DNA of 64,000 bases, taken from NCBI RefSeq assembly GCF_012844235.1, contig NZ_JABAGR010000001.1:124001-188000 (forward strand). Reading direction: 5' to 3'. Position numbers and translations under genes: made by a program. Shown one piece after another: positions 51,409-60,681 of this stretch. This stretch comes from Parafannyhessea umbonata (GTDB lineage: Bacteria; Actinomycetota; Coriobacteriia; Coriobacteriales; Atopobiaceae). The notes under the pieces are model-generated. The model was given only the letters and a program-made list of their open reading frames with translations, ran no database searches and was not told the DNA's origin. Within the stretch, counting starts at the first letter, position 1. Every line of letters starts with the position of its first letter.

Positions 51409-52605
51409 ATGCTCTCACTGGACAAGGTGTACAACGCCGCATACGCGCTACGCGGGGTCGCGCGAAAGACCGACCTCATCGCGGCACCCAACCTGGTCGA
51501 AGGGATGGACCTGCACCTGAAGACGGAGAACCTGCAGGTCACCGGTTCGTTCAAGATTCGCGGTGCGTACTACAAGATCAATCGCCTCAGCAAGGACGAG
51601 CTGTCCCGCGGCATCATCGCGTGCAGCGCGGGCAACCATGCGCAAGGCGTCGCGCTTGCGGCGACGCGCCTGGGTGTCAAGAGCGTCGTGTGCATGCCGG
51701 ACGGCGCCCCCATCATGAAGGTGGAGAACACGCGCAGGCTTGGCGCGGAGGTGCGCCTGGTCAAGGGCACGTACGACGACGCCCACGACGAGGCCGTCCG
51801 CCTGCAGGAGGAGACGGGAGCCACGTTCATCCACCCGTACGACGACGAGGACGTGATCGCGGGCCAGGGCACCATCGGACTCGAGATCCTTGACCAGCTC
51901 GATGGCGTGGACGCCGTCGTCGTTCCCGTCGGTGGCGGCGGACTCATCTCCGGCGTCGCGCTCGCCATCAAGAGCCTGCGCCCGCAGTGCAAGGTCTACG
52001 GCGTCCAGGCAGAGGGTGCCTCCGCGTTCGCGGATGCGTTCCACCAGGACAAGTGGGCCGCCTCCGACTCCGCCGTCACGTTCGCGGATGGCATCCAGGT
52101 CAAGGTTCCCGGCACCCTGAACTTCGAGATGGTCGAGAAGTACGTCGACGACATCGTGACCGTCTCGGACGACGAGATCGCCGCCGCGATCCTTGCGCTC
52201 ATGGAGCGCCAGAAGCTCGTCGCGGAGGGCGCGGGGGCCACGCCGGTCGCGGCCTGCATGTTCGGCCACCTGCCCGTCGAGGGCAAGCGCGTCGTCTGCG
52301 TTATAAGCGGCGGCAACATCGACGTGAACATCCTGTCCCGCGTCATCAACCGCGGCCTTGCCATGAGCGGCCGCAAGGTCACGCTCTCGCTGAAGCTCAC
52401 GGACAAGCCGGGCCAGCTTGAGCAGGTCAGCCACATCATCGCGGAGCTCGGCGCGAACGTCGTCTCCGTCGACTACGACCTGACCGACCCCGACCTGCCC
52501 ATCTCGAGCTGCATCCTGCGCGTGGGCATGGAGACCCGTGACAACGACCAGATAGAGGAGATCCGTCAGCATCTGCAGGACGCGGGCTTCTCGCTTGCGA
52601 ACTAG
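51409..52605 (+). CDS. ilvA: Threonine ammonia-lyase (short, ACT-containing type)
   Basis: A 398-residue PLP enzyme making 2-oxobutyrate from threonine, the entry to isoleucine. The PLP lysine is in TGSFKIRGAYYKI, the glycine loop is VVPVGGGGLISG and the PLP serine/cysteine region is CVISGGNID. A single small ACT-like domain (about 325-398) follows, so this is the shorter class rather than the 500-residue biosynthetic form with two ACT-like domains. Its position in the ilv operon argues for biosynthesis. Spaced 54 bp from both neighbours. Confidence 0.93.
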   Translation: MLSLDKVYNAAYALRGVARKTDLIAAPNLVEGMDLHLKTENLQVTGSFKIRGAYYKINRLSKDELSRGIIACSAGNHAQGVALAATRLGVKSVVCMPDGAPIMKVENTRRLGAEVRLVKGTYDDAHDEAVRLQEETGATFIHPYDDEDVIAGQGTIGLEILDQLDGVDAVVVPVGGGGLISGVALAIKSLRPQCKVYGVQAEGASAFADAFHQDKWAASDSAVTFADGIQVKVPGTLNFEMVEKYVDDIVTVSDDEIAAAILALMERQKLVAEGAGATPVAACMFGHLPVEGKRVVCVISGGNIDVNILSRVINRGLAMSGRKVTLSLKLTDKPGQLEQVSHIIAELGANVVSVDYDLTDPDLPISSCILRVGMETRDNDQIEEIRQHLQDAGFSLAN

Positions 52606-52634
52606 TTCAAATAGAAATGACACGCGCCCTCGGT

Positions 52635-52644
52635 GGGCGAGAAG
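52635..52644 (+). repeat. Dispersed GGGCGAGAAGNNC element before ilvD
   Basis: An exact copy followed by AAC, ending 15 bases before the ilvD ATG and directly upstream of its GAGGAGG site. A GTG at 52633 would translate it, but the ATG at 52660 is the better start. Confidence 0.7.
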
Positions 52645-52659
52645 AACGAGGAGGAACCA

Positions 52660-54351
52660 ATGGAGGGAACCCCGGATCGCAAGCACTTTGCGAGCGACGA
52701 GATAAAGTTTGGCGCGCGTAACGCGGCACATCGCTCGCTGTTCCACGCGCTTGGCTGGACCGAGGAGGAGATGCACCGTCCCATCGTGGGCATCGTGAGC
52801 TCCCAGAACGAGATCGTCCCCGGCCACATGAACATCGACAAGATCGTCGAGGCCGTCAAGATGGGCGTCGCCATGGCCGGCGGCATGCCCGTCGTGTTCC
52901 CCGCGATCGCCGTGTGCGATGGCATCGCCATGGGCCACACCGGCATGAAGTACAGCCTCGTCACGCGCGACCTCATCGCGGACTCCACGGAGTGCATGGC
53001 GCTCGCGCACGGCTTCGACGCGCTCGTGATGGTCCCGAACTGCGACAAGAACGTCCCTGGCCTGCTGATGGCCGCGGCTCGCGTGAACGTGCCCACCGTG
53101 TTCGTGTCTGGTGGCCCCATGCTCGCCGGTCACGTCCATGGCTGCAAGACGAGCCTCTCGTCCATGTTCGAGGCGCAGGGCAGCTACTCCGCCGGCAAGA
53201 TGAGCGAGGAGGACCTGGAGGACTACGCGCGCAAGGTGTGTCCGACGTGCGGCTCGTGCTCCGGCATGTACACCGCGAACTCCATGAACTGCCTGACGGA
53301 GGTCATCGGCATGGGTCTCTCCGGCAACGGCACCATCCCCGCCGTGTACTCCGCGCGTCTGGAGCTCGCGAAGCACGCGGGCATGGCCGTCATGGAGATG
53401 CTGCGTCGCGACATCCGCCCGCGCGACATCATGACGAGGGAGGCGTTCGCGAACGCACTCACCGTCGACATGGCGCTCGGCTGCTCCACCAACACGATGC
53501 TCCACCTGCCCGCCATCGCGCACGAGTGCGGCATCGAGCTCAACCTCGACAACGCGAACGAGATGTCGGCCCGCACGCCGAACATCTGCCACCTCGCACC
53601 CGCAGGTCGCACGTACATGGAGGACCTGAACGAGGCGGGTGGCATCTACGCCGTCATGAACGAGCTCTCCAAGAAGGACCTGCTCAACCTCGACTGCATG
53701 ACAGTCACTGGCAAGACCGTGGGCGAGAACATCGCTAACCACCCCGTGCTCGACCACGACGTCATTCGTCCGGTGGACGACCCGTACTCCGCCACCGGCG
53801 GCATCGCGGTGCTGCGCGGCAACCTCGCGCCGGACGGATCGGTCGTCAAGCGTGCGGCCGTCGCGCCGAACATGCTCGTCCATGAGGGCCCGGCCCGCGT
53901 GTTCGAGAGTGAGGAGGCGGCGCAGCAGGCCATCGACGAGGGCAAGATCGTCGCGGGCGACGTCGTGGTCATCCGCTACGAGGGCCCGAAGGGCGGTCCC
54001 GGCATGCGCGAGATGCTGAACCCCACCTCCGCGATCATGGGACGCGGCCTCGGCGAGTCCGTCGCGCTCATCACGGACGGCCGCTTCTCCGGCGCGACGC
54101 GAGGCGCCTGCGTGGGCCATGTCTCCCCGGAGGCGGCAAGCGGCGGCCCGATCGGCATCGTCGAGGAGGGTGACACGATCCTCATCGACATCCCGAACAA
54201 CCGCATCGAGCTGAAGATCGACGACGCGGAGTACGAGCGTCGCATGGCGGCGTTCGTGCCCAAGTCGAAGGAGCTCCACGGCTACCTCAAGCGCTATGCC
54301 GCGCTCGTGGGCTCCGGTGCGAACGGCGCCGTCCTCTCGGCGGGGGAGTAG
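52660..54351 (+). CDS. ilvD: Dihydroxy-acid dehydratase
   Basis: A 563-residue iron-sulfur dehydratase making 2-oxo acids in the valine/leucine and isoleucine paths. Cluster cysteines are in PNCDKNVPG (about 127) and [18 protein letters not shown] (about 195-212); substrate/Mg regions are [21 protein letters not shown] and [14 protein letters not shown]. The ATG at 52660 follows GAGGAGG. Its stop is one base before the DUF815 ATPase start. Confidence 0.96.
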   Translation: MEGTPDRKHFASDEIKFGARNAAHRSLFHALGWTEEEMHRPIVGIVSSQNEIVPGHMNIDKIVEAVKMGVAMAGGMPVVFPAIAVCDGIAMGHTGMKYSLVTRDLIADSTECMALAHGFDALVMVPNCDKNVPGLLMAAARVNVPTVFVSGGPMLAGHVHGCKTSLSSMFEAQGSYSAGKMSEEDLEDYARKVCPTCGSCSGMYTANSMNCLTEVIGMGLSGNGTIPAVYSARLELAKHAGMAVMEMLRRDIRPRDIMTREAFANALTVDMALGCSTNTMLHLPAIAHECGIELNLDNANEMSARTPNICHLAPAGRTYMEDLNEAGGIYAVMNELSKKDLLNLDCMTVTGKTVGENIANHPVLDHDVIRPVDDPYSATGGIAVLRGNLAPDGSVVKRAAVAPNMLVHEGPARVFESEEAAQQAIDEGKIVAGDVVVIRYEGPKGGPGMREMLNPTSAIMGRGLGESVALITDGRFSGATRGACVGHVSPEAASGGPIGIVEEGDTILIDIPNNRIELKIDDAEYERRMAAFVPKSKELHGYLKRYAALVGSGANGAVLSAGE

Positions 54352-54352
54352 C

Positions 54353-55609
54353 ATGGCCGCTTGGGACGCGGAGGCGACGTTCAGGAGGCTCCGCCTTGGC
54401 CTGCTCTCGCTTGCGGTCTTCCGGGGCGTGCTCGAGGATGACGTGATGGCCGCGCTCGCGCGCTGCATCGAGCTGGGCGACCGGCTCGAGGAGGACCCCG
54501 CGCGCCCGGGTCTGGAGCACGAGTACGCCGACGCGTACGCACGGCTCGTGGCGGCGCTGCTCGAGGCGGGCGACGCCGACCTCGCCACGCACGTGCGCAC
54601 CGTGGTCCTCGACGACGAGAACGCCTACCTCAGGCGCCTTGGCGCTGGCGGAGGCGTCGCGCCTGAGCTCGAGGACGCCGCCGCGAGCGAGCTCAAGACG
54701 CTTGGCATGATGGCGAACCTCACGGCGGACGACCTTCTCGCCCCGGTGGGCGAGAAGGACCTTCGTGCGCTGCTGCCGCGCTTTGCCAACTCCAGGATCG
54801 ACCTTCCCGCGGCCTATGCGGAGAGGGCGGCGAGCATCGGTCGCACGGGCTGGGGCATGTACGCCCGCTACCACGTGTTTCGCGTGGACGGGGGCCAGAT
54901 CGTTCCCGTGCGCTACCCAGACCCGCAGTGCCTGGAGGACCTCGTGGACTACGAGCGCCAGCGCAACGCCATCCTGGAGAACACCCGCGCGCTGCTGCGC
55001 GGGCTTCCCGCCGCTAACATCCTGCTCACGGGGGATGCCGGCACGGGCAAGAGCTCCACGGTCAAGGCCGTGGCGAACGCGCTCGCGCCGGAGGGGCTGC
55101 GCATCCTGGAGGTCCGCAAGGAGCAGCTGCGCGACATCCCCGCGATCCTGGACCAGCTCACGCAGAACCCGCTGAAGTTCGTGATCTTCATCGACGACCT
55201 GTCGTTCTCGGCGGACGACGACAACTTCGCGGCCCTTAAGGCGATTCTTGAGGGCTCCGTGTCCGCGAAGTCCGACAACGTCGTGATCTATGCGACGAGC
55301 AACCGACGTCACCTGGTGCGTGAGCGCTTCAGCGACCGCGACGGCGACGACGTGCACCAGCGCGACACGATCCAGGAGATCGTCTCGCTATCCGACCGCT
55401 TTGGCATCCACCTTACGTTCTACAAGCCCGACAAGGGCGTCTACCTCGACATCGTCCACAAGCTCGCCGCGGACAGGGGCATCTCCATGGACGAGGGCAA
55501 GCTCGACCTCGCCGCGGAGCGCTTCGCCACCAGGCGCGGCGGCCGCTCCGCCCGCGGCGCGCGGCAGTTCGTGGACTCGCTTCTGGCGACGCCCGACACG
55601 CTCAACTAG
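54353..55609 (+). CDS. DUF815-family AAA+ ATPase
   Basis: A 418-residue ATPase of the DUF815 family. A helical N-terminal region (about 1-195) precedes the ATPase core: Walker A GDAGTGKSSTVKA (about 227), Walker B FVIFIDDLSF (about 280), sensor-1 YATSNRRHLV, then a lid with the pattern RFGIHLTF. The ATG at 54353 follows GGGGGAG and is one base after ilvD; leuC follows by 12 bp, so it is firmly inside the branched-chain amino-acid operon. No known role of DUF815 in this pathway. Two dispersed motifs in opposite orientation (54734, 54748) form a perfect hairpin in the N-terminal region. Confidence 0.85.
   Translation: MAAWDAEATFRRLRLGLLSLAVFRGVLEDDVMAALARCIELGDRLEEDPARPGLEHEYADAYARLVAALLEAGDADLATHVRTVVLDDENAYLRRLGAGGGVAPELEDAAASELKTLGMMANLTADDLLAPVGEKDLRALLPRFANSRIDLPAAYAERAASIGRTGWGMYARYHVFRVDGGQIVPVRYPDPQCLEDLVDYERQRNAILENTRALLRGLPAANILLTGDAGTGKSSTVKAVANALAPEGLRILEVRKEQLRDIPAILDQLTQNPLKFVIFIDDLSFSADDDNFAALKAILEGSVSAKSDNVVIYATSNRRHLVRERFSDRDGDDVHQRDTIQEIVSLSDRFGIHLTFYKPDKGVYLDIVHKLAADRGISMDEGKLDLAAERFATRRGGRSARGARQFVDSLLATPDTLN
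54734..54757. repeat. Inverted pair of the dispersed motif inside the DUF815 gene
   Basis: CTTCTCGCCC and GGGCGAGAAG face each other across CGGT, giving a perfect 10-bp hairpin within codons for DLLAPVGEKDL. It is the only such pair in the window. It has no T tract. Confidence 0.8.
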
Positions 55610-55621
55610 GAAGGAGCAACC

Positions 55622-56893
55622 ATGGCACGTCCCATGACGATGGCAGAGAAGATCCTCGCCGACCACGCAGGCCTCGACGAGGTCGTCCCCGGCCAGCTTA
55701 TCGAGTGCGACCTCGACGGCGTGCTCGCGAACGACATCACGGCTCCGATCGCCATCAAGACGGTGCGCGAGATTGGCGCGGGCGTCTTCGACCCGACGAA
55801 GATCTTCCTCGTACCCGACCACTACAGCCCGAACAAGGACATCAAGAGCGCGGAGCAGACGAAGGTTACTCGCGACTTCGCCCACGAGATGGGCATCACC
55901 CACTACTTCGAGCAGGGCTGCATGGGCATAGAGCACGCCCTTCTCCCCGAGAAGGGCATCGTCGGACCCGGCGACCTCATCATCGGCGCGGACTCCCACA
56001 CCTGCACGTACGGTGGCATCGGTGCGTTCAGCACGGGCGTGGGCTCCACGGACGCCGGCGTCGGCATGGCAACCGGCCGCGCGTGGTTCAAGGTGCCCGA
56101 GACCATCCGCATCCAGGTGGACGGCGAGCTGCCAGCCGGTGCCTCCGCGAAGGACATCATCCTGTACGTGATCGGAAAGATCGGAGTGGACGGCGCTCTG
56201 TACTGCGCCATGGAGTTTGCCGGATCCACCATCAGTAACCTCTCCGTCGAGGGTCGCCTCACCATCGCGAACATGGCGATCGAGGCCGGCGGCAAGGCGG
56301 GTCTCTTTGAGGTGGACGACGTCGCGCGCGCCTGGCTGGATGGCCGCTGCGAGCGCCCGTACAAGGAGTACCACTCTGACCCCGACTGCACGTACAAGCA
56401 GGTCGTGAAGATCGACGCCGCAGACGTTGTTCCCCAGGTCTCCTGGCCGCACCTGCCCAGCAACACGCACCCGGTCGCGGAGAGCCGCGACATCAAGATC
56501 GACCAGGCCGTCATTGGCAGCTGCACCAACGGCCGCATCGAGGACATGCGCGCCGCCGCCGACGTCCTGCGCGGGCGCACCGTGGACCCGAACGTGCGCT
56601 GCATCGTGATTCCCGCGACGCAGGGCGTCTGGCTGCAGTGCGTGCATGAGGGTCTCATGGACGTGTTCATCGACGCGCACTGCGTCGTGTCCACCCCCAC
56701 GTGCGGCCCGTGCCTTGGCGGCTACATGGGCATCCTCGCCGCGGGCGAGCGCTGCGTGAGCTCGACGAACCGCAACTTCGTCGGCCGCATGGGCGACCCC
56801 ACGTCCGAGGTGTACCTGGCAAGCCCCGCCGTGTGCGCCGCGTCCGCCGTCGCCGGGCACATCGCGCTGCCGTCCGACCTCGACCAAGCCTAA
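55622..56893 (+). CDS. leuC: 3-isopropylmalate dehydratase large subunit
   Basis: A 423-residue aconitase-family subunit of the shorter LeuC type. Cluster cysteines are in [12 protein letters not shown] (about 300) and [13 protein letters not shown] (about 360-363). [10 protein letters not shown] and FSTGVGSTD are substrate-region blocks. It isomerises 2- to 3-isopropylmalate with LeuD, 13 bp downstream. Good AAGGAG site upstream. Confidence 0.95.
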   Translation: MARPMTMAEKILADHAGLDEVVPGQLIECDLDGVLANDITAPIAIKTVREIGAGVFDPTKIFLVPDHYSPNKDIKSAEQTKVTRDFAHEMGITHYFEQGCMGIEHALLPEKGIVGPGDLIIGADSHTCTYGGIGAFSTGVGSTDAGVGMATGRAWFKVPETIRIQVDGELPAGASAKDIILYVIGKIGVDGALYCAMEFAGSTISNLSVEGRLTIANMAIEAGGKAGLFEVDDVARAWLDGRCERPYKEYHSDPDCTYKQVVKIDAADVVPQVSWPHLPSNTHPVAESRDIKIDQAVIGSCTNGRIEDMRAAADVLRGRTVDPNVRCIVIPATQGVWLQCVHEGLMDVFIDAHCVVSTPTCGPCLGGYMGILAAGERCVSSTNRNFVGRMGDPTSEVYLASPAVCAASAVAGHIALPSDLDQA

Positions 56894-56906
56894 GGGAGAT
56901 AGCATC

Positions 56907-57410
56907 ATGAAGTTCAAGGGAACCGCATTTCGCTACGGGCGCGACGTCGACACGGACGTGATCATCCCCGCCCGCTACCTCAACACCTCCGATCCGGCGG
57001 AGCTTGCGAAGCACTGCCTGGAGGACCTCGACCCAACGTTCGTGAACAGGGTCAAGAAGGGCGACATCATAGTCGCGGACGAGAACTTTGGCTGTGGCTC
57101 TTCTCGCGAGCACGCGCCCGTGGCCATCAAAGCGGCCAGCGTGAGCGTGGTCATCGCGAAGAGCTTCGCGCGCATCTTCTATCGCAACGCCATCAACATC
57201 GGCCTGCCCATCATGGAGTGCCCGGAGGCCGCGGACGCGATCTCTGACGGCGACGTGGTGTACGTGGACGCGGACACCGGTGTCGTGAGGGACGAGACCA
57301 CGGGCGCCACGTTCCAGGCGCAGCCGTTCCCGCCGTTCATCCAGGAAATCATCAACGAGGGCGGCCTGGTGGCGCGCACGAAGCGCCAGATGGCCGAGAA
57401 GAACGCGTAG
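56907..57410 (+). CDS. leuD: 3-isopropylmalate dehydratase small subunit
   Basis: A 167-residue partner of LeuC. It has [13 protein letters not shown] and the swivel-domain motif [12 protein letters not shown] (about 57-68), with normal length for the short LeuD type. AGGGAGA precedes the ATG. It is followed 68 bp later by leuB. Confidence 0.95.
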   Translation: MKFKGTAFRYGRDVDTDVIIPARYLNTSDPAELAKHCLEDLDPTFVNRVKKGDIIVADENFGCGSSREHAPVAIKAASVSVVIAKSFARIFYRNAINIGLPIMECPEAADAISDGDVVYVDADTGVVRDETTGATFQAQPFPPFIQEIINEGGLVARTKRQMAEKNA

Positions 57411-57478
57411 ACGGGGTGGGTTGGCCCCTCGGGAAGTAATCGACGGCGCGCCGCACGGGTGCGCCGAAGGAGGTTGTA

Positions 57479-58630
57479 ATGGCGTCGAAGACGTACAGGA
57501 TATGCACGCTTCCGGGTGACGGGATCGGCCCGGAGATCATCGCGGAGGCGAAGCGGCTGCTCGAGGCGGTCGGCACCGCCTACGACGTGGAGTTTGCGTG
57601 CGAGGACCAGCTCATAGGTGGCGCCGCGATCGATGCGACCCGCGAGGCCGGCGAGGACGTGAGCGCGCTTCCGCCCGCGACGCTCGCCGCGGCACAGGCC
57701 GCGGACGCGGTGCTGCTTGCGGCCGTCGGCGGCCCGAAGTGGAACGACACCCGCCCCGGTGCCGTCCGTCCGGAGCAGGGCCTGCTTGCCATCCGCAAGA
57801 ACCTGGGCCTGTTCCTCAACCTGCGCCCCGTTCGCGTGTACGAGGCGCTGCGTGACGCGTCGCCGCTGCGCGAGGACAGGCTCGACGGCGTCGACCTGCT
57901 CATCGTGCGCGAGCTGACGGGCGGCCTGTACTTTGGAGAGCACCGCCGCGAGCACGGCGTCGAGGGCGCGGGCGTCGCCGGTGCGGCCGGCGACAAGGCC
58001 GTCGACACCATGGAGTACTCCGAGTACGAGATAGAGCGCGTCATCCGCTGGGCGTACGAGGCGGCCGGCCGCCGCGACGGCATCGTGACCTCCGTGGACA
58101 AGGCGAACGTGCTCGAGACCTCCCGCCTGTGGCGCGAGGTGAACCACCGCCTGAACGAGGAGTACCCGGACGTCGAGGGCGAGGACATGCTCGTGGACAA
58201 CTGCGCCATGCAGCTGGTCGCGAACCCGTCCCAGTTCGACGTCCTCGTGACGGAGAACACGTTTGGCGACATCCTCTCGGACGAGGCGTCCATGCTGACG
58301 GGCTCGCTCGGCATGCTCGCGTCCGCCTCGCTCGGCACGGGCACCGCCCTGTACGAGCCGAGCCACGGCTCCGCGCCCGACATCGCGGGCAAGGGCATCG
58401 CGAACCCCATCGCGCAGATTCTCTCCGTCGAGCTGATGCTGCGCTACAGCTTCCAGATGGACGGCGCGGCGGACGACGTCGCCGGTGCGGTGGAGGACGT
58501 GCTGAACGCCGGCTGGCGCACGGCCGACCTTGCGGACGACGACACTCCTGAGGACAAGCGCCTGAACACCTCGCAGATGGGCGACAAGATCATCGCGGCG
58601 TTCCAGGCACGGGCCCAGGCAAGGGCATAG
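57479..58630 (+). CDS. leuB: 3-isopropylmalate dehydrogenase
   Basis: A 383-residue NAD enzyme for the third leucine step. Motifs are LPGDGIGPEI at the start, RELTGGLYFGEHR, the metal site DNCAMQLVANPSQFDVLVTENTFGDILSDEASML and the NAD-binding SHGSAPDIAGKGIANP. AGGAGG precedes the ATG. It is the last gene of the ilvB2 operon and is followed by a strong terminator. Dehydrogenases for malate and isocitrate are relatives; context fixes the substrate. Confidence 0.95.
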   Translation: MASKTYRICTLPGDGIGPEIIAEAKRLLEAVGTAYDVEFACEDQLIGGAAIDATREAGEDVSALPPATLAAAQAADAVLLAAVGGPKWNDTRPGAVRPEQGLLAIRKNLGLFLNLRPVRVYEALRDASPLREDRLDGVDLLIVRELTGGLYFGEHRREHGVEGAGVAGAAGDKAVDTMEYSEYEIERVIRWAYEAAGRRDGIVTSVDKANVLETSRLWREVNHRLNEEYPDVEGEDMLVDNCAMQLVANPSQFDVLVTENTFGDILSDEASMLTGSLGMLASASLGTGTALYEPSHGSAPDIAGKGIANPIAQILSVELMLRYSFQMDGAADDVAGAVEDVLNAGWRTADLADDDTPEDKRLNTSQMGDKIIAAFQARAQARA

Positions 58631-58660
58631 CGCGACGTAGCAGACGCTCACATACAGAAG

Positions 58661-58703
58661 GACGCGCCCGCACCCAAGCCGACCGGCAGGGTGCGGGCGC
58701 GTC
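58661..58703. terminator. Terminator after leuB, shared with the convergent OPT gene
   Basis: GACGCGCCCGCACCC (58661-58675) and GGGTGCGGGCGCGTC (58689-58703) are perfect 15-base arms with a 13-base loop, placed between convergent stop codons. Confidence 0.85.
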
Positions 58704-58752
58704 TGCCTAGCGCGACGAGCGGGCGAGGCGCAGGACCGACTTGGCGCCGCGC

Positions 58753-60465
58753 CTAGGCTGCGAGCCCCATGATGACGGACGCGAACGCGATGACCACGCC
58801 CACGATGGACTCGCCGCCAAGCACGCCGGACGCGACGACGAGGCCGTTCTGCTCATGCTCCGCAGAGAGTCGCTCGAGCTCCGCATCGTCTGCGCCCGCG
58901 GTGGCCGAGGCGTTCCTGCGGTGCCAGACGGCATCGTAGGCGAGCTTCGCGAGCGCGCCCAGAAACGCGGTAAGGGACATGTAGAACGGCAGGTAGACGC
59001 CAAGGCCCACCATCATGGCAGGGAGCTTTGCCCAATAGAGCGCGATGCCGGCCGCAAGCCCTATCACGAAGGCGGGCACGCTGGGGATGCCAGATATCAT
59101 GGTTGCGACGACGGACGCCTGCGCCGCGACGAACGCCTTGCCCGGACCGAACGCGCCCGGACCGTACGCCGCCACGAGCGCGCACATGACGGCCGCCGCC
59201 ACGACGGCGCCGACGATGCCGCCGAGGGCCTGGCCAAGCCACTGCGCACGCGGGTCGGTTCCCAGCAGATGACCGGCGCGGAAGTCGTTCATCACGTCCC
59301 CGGCGAGTCCGCATGCCACGGCGACCATGCCCGCGACGAAGAACAGCCTGACCTGGCTGTGCTCGCCAAGAGCCGCCACGGCCAGAAGTACGATGAGGCC
59401 GAAGATCTCCATGGGGTCGATGCCGGTCTGGCCGCACGACTGAGCGCTCATGATGGTGGTGACGAAGGTGAGCACCACCACGACGACGGAAGCCAGGGGA
59501 GAAAGGCCAAGCCCCAGGCACGCGAGGACGGCCACGGCCGCGGTGGCCACGCCGAAGATCCCGGCGTCCGTGCGGAGGTTGCCCGACACCAGCGACTGGG
59601 GGTCGTTCTTCTCGCCCGGCGCGTCTTGGCGGGCCTGGCGCACGAACGTGCCCACCTGCGGCAGGATGTCCTTGACGACGGTGGCGATGCCCGAGCCCAT
59701 CATGAGGCCCATGCCGAGGCTGCTCACGATGCCCTGGGCGCTCGTCACGTTCCACAGGCCAAGGGCGCTGCCCGCGCCTATCAGTCCGAAGTTGGCGAAC
59801 ACGGCGCCGCCGAACCAGAATGCCAGCGGCACGAAGCCCACGAGGAAGCCCACGGATAGCATCATGGGCGAGTTGTAGATGCCAAAGCTGACGCCGGGGA
59901 TGGGCAGCTGGGCCAGCATGGTGGGGACCACGCCCAGGGCGTCGCGCAGCACGCTGTACGCGCCGGCGAGCCCCATGGACCAGAACAGCCTGGCGCCGGT
60001 GCTGCCGCCGGCCTCCGTCGCGCGCAGCGTCTCGGCCGCGGCGGTGCCAGTGGGGAACTCGAGCTCGTCCTCCACGATGAAGTGACGGTGTATGAGCGCG
60101 GTGCACACGAGTCCCAGCACGGTGCCGCACAGCGCCACCAGAAACATCTGCACCCAGCCCATCTGGTTGGCAAGGCCCAGCATCCATGCACCGGGCAGCG
60201 TGAACGCGAGGCCGCCCGCGACCATGGCGCCGGCGGACATGATGGTGTGGGTGACGTTGGCCTCGTTCAGGCTGGCGTTGCCCAGAAGCCTGAGGAAGAA
60301 GAGCGAGATGACCGCTGCGAACACGATGGGCCAGGGCAGTGCCCCCAGCTTGAGGGCCGTGTACGCGGACGACGCCGTGATGATGACGCAGCCTATGGTG
60401 CCAATGATCGCTCCGCGCAGCGTGAGCTGCCCGCGCCACGGGGCGCGGCCGTTACCGTTGTCCAT
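58753..60465 (-). CDS. OPT-family oligopeptide/siderophore transporter
   Basis: A 570-residue membrane protein with about 14-16 hydrophobic helices, without signal peptide. It begins LTLRGAIIGTIGCVIITASSAYTALKLG, typical of the bacterial OPT family, and has NEANVTHTIMSAG and EFPTGTAAAETLRA blocks. OPT proteins import small peptides or metal chelates; the substrate cannot be inferred. The ATG at 60465 follows AAGGAG. A GGGCGAGAAGAAC element (59608) falls in a cytoplasmic loop (PGEKNDP). Confidence 0.88.
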   Translation of the reverse strand: MDNGNGRAPWRGQLTLRGAIIGTIGCVIITASSAYTALKLGALPWPIVFAAVISLFFLRLLGNASLNEANVTHTIMSAGAMVAGGLAFTLPGAWMLGLANQMGWVQMFLVALCGTVLGLVCTALIHRHFIVEDELEFPTGTAAAETLRATEAGGSTGARLFWSMGLAGAYSVLRDALGVVPTMLAQLPIPGVSFGIYNSPMMLSVGFLVGFVPLAFWFGGAVFANFGLIGAGSALGLWNVTSAQGIVSSLGMGLMMGSGIATVVKDILPQVGTFVRQARQDAPGEKNDPQSLVSGNLRTDAGIFGVATAAVAVLACLGLGLSPLASVVVVVLTFVTTIMSAQSCGQTGIDPMEIFGLIVLLAVAALGEHSQVRLFFVAGMVAVACGLAGDVMNDFRAGHLLGTDPRAQWLGQALGGIVGAVVAAAVMCALVAAYGPGAFGPGKAFVAAQASVVATMISGIPSVPAFVIGLAAGIALYWAKLPAMMVGLGVYLPFYMSLTAFLGALAKLAYDAVWHRRNASATAGADDAELERLSAEHEQNGLVVASGVLGGESIVGVVIAFASVIMGLAA

Positions 60466-60681
60466 ATGTGAGCTCCTTTGCGTATATCCGCTTCCCCTTG
60501 ACGTGGAATGCGTCGGGAAGTCGGGTTACCGGACCGTCTGCCGTGCCGGACATGCAGGGCAAACGGTTAGAGTATACAGGTGGCGGGCGTGATGCGAAAC
60601 CCTCGGGGACGCATGCCGCTCCCGCGCGGTCGGCTCGCTGCGTCCGCGCAAGACAGGTGCGAGCATGCGGAAGGCGGGGCG

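Noticed and set aside
51448-54600. A 1050-residue antisense frame over ilvA and ilvD
   Set aside because: Shadow of two well-conserved genes; histidine/valine/arginine-rich with no recognisable domain.
57095-57110. Another copy of the dispersed motif (CTTCTCGCGAGC) in leuD
   Set aside because: It lacks the CC end and encodes the conserved GSSREHAP motif, so it is explained by protein sequence.
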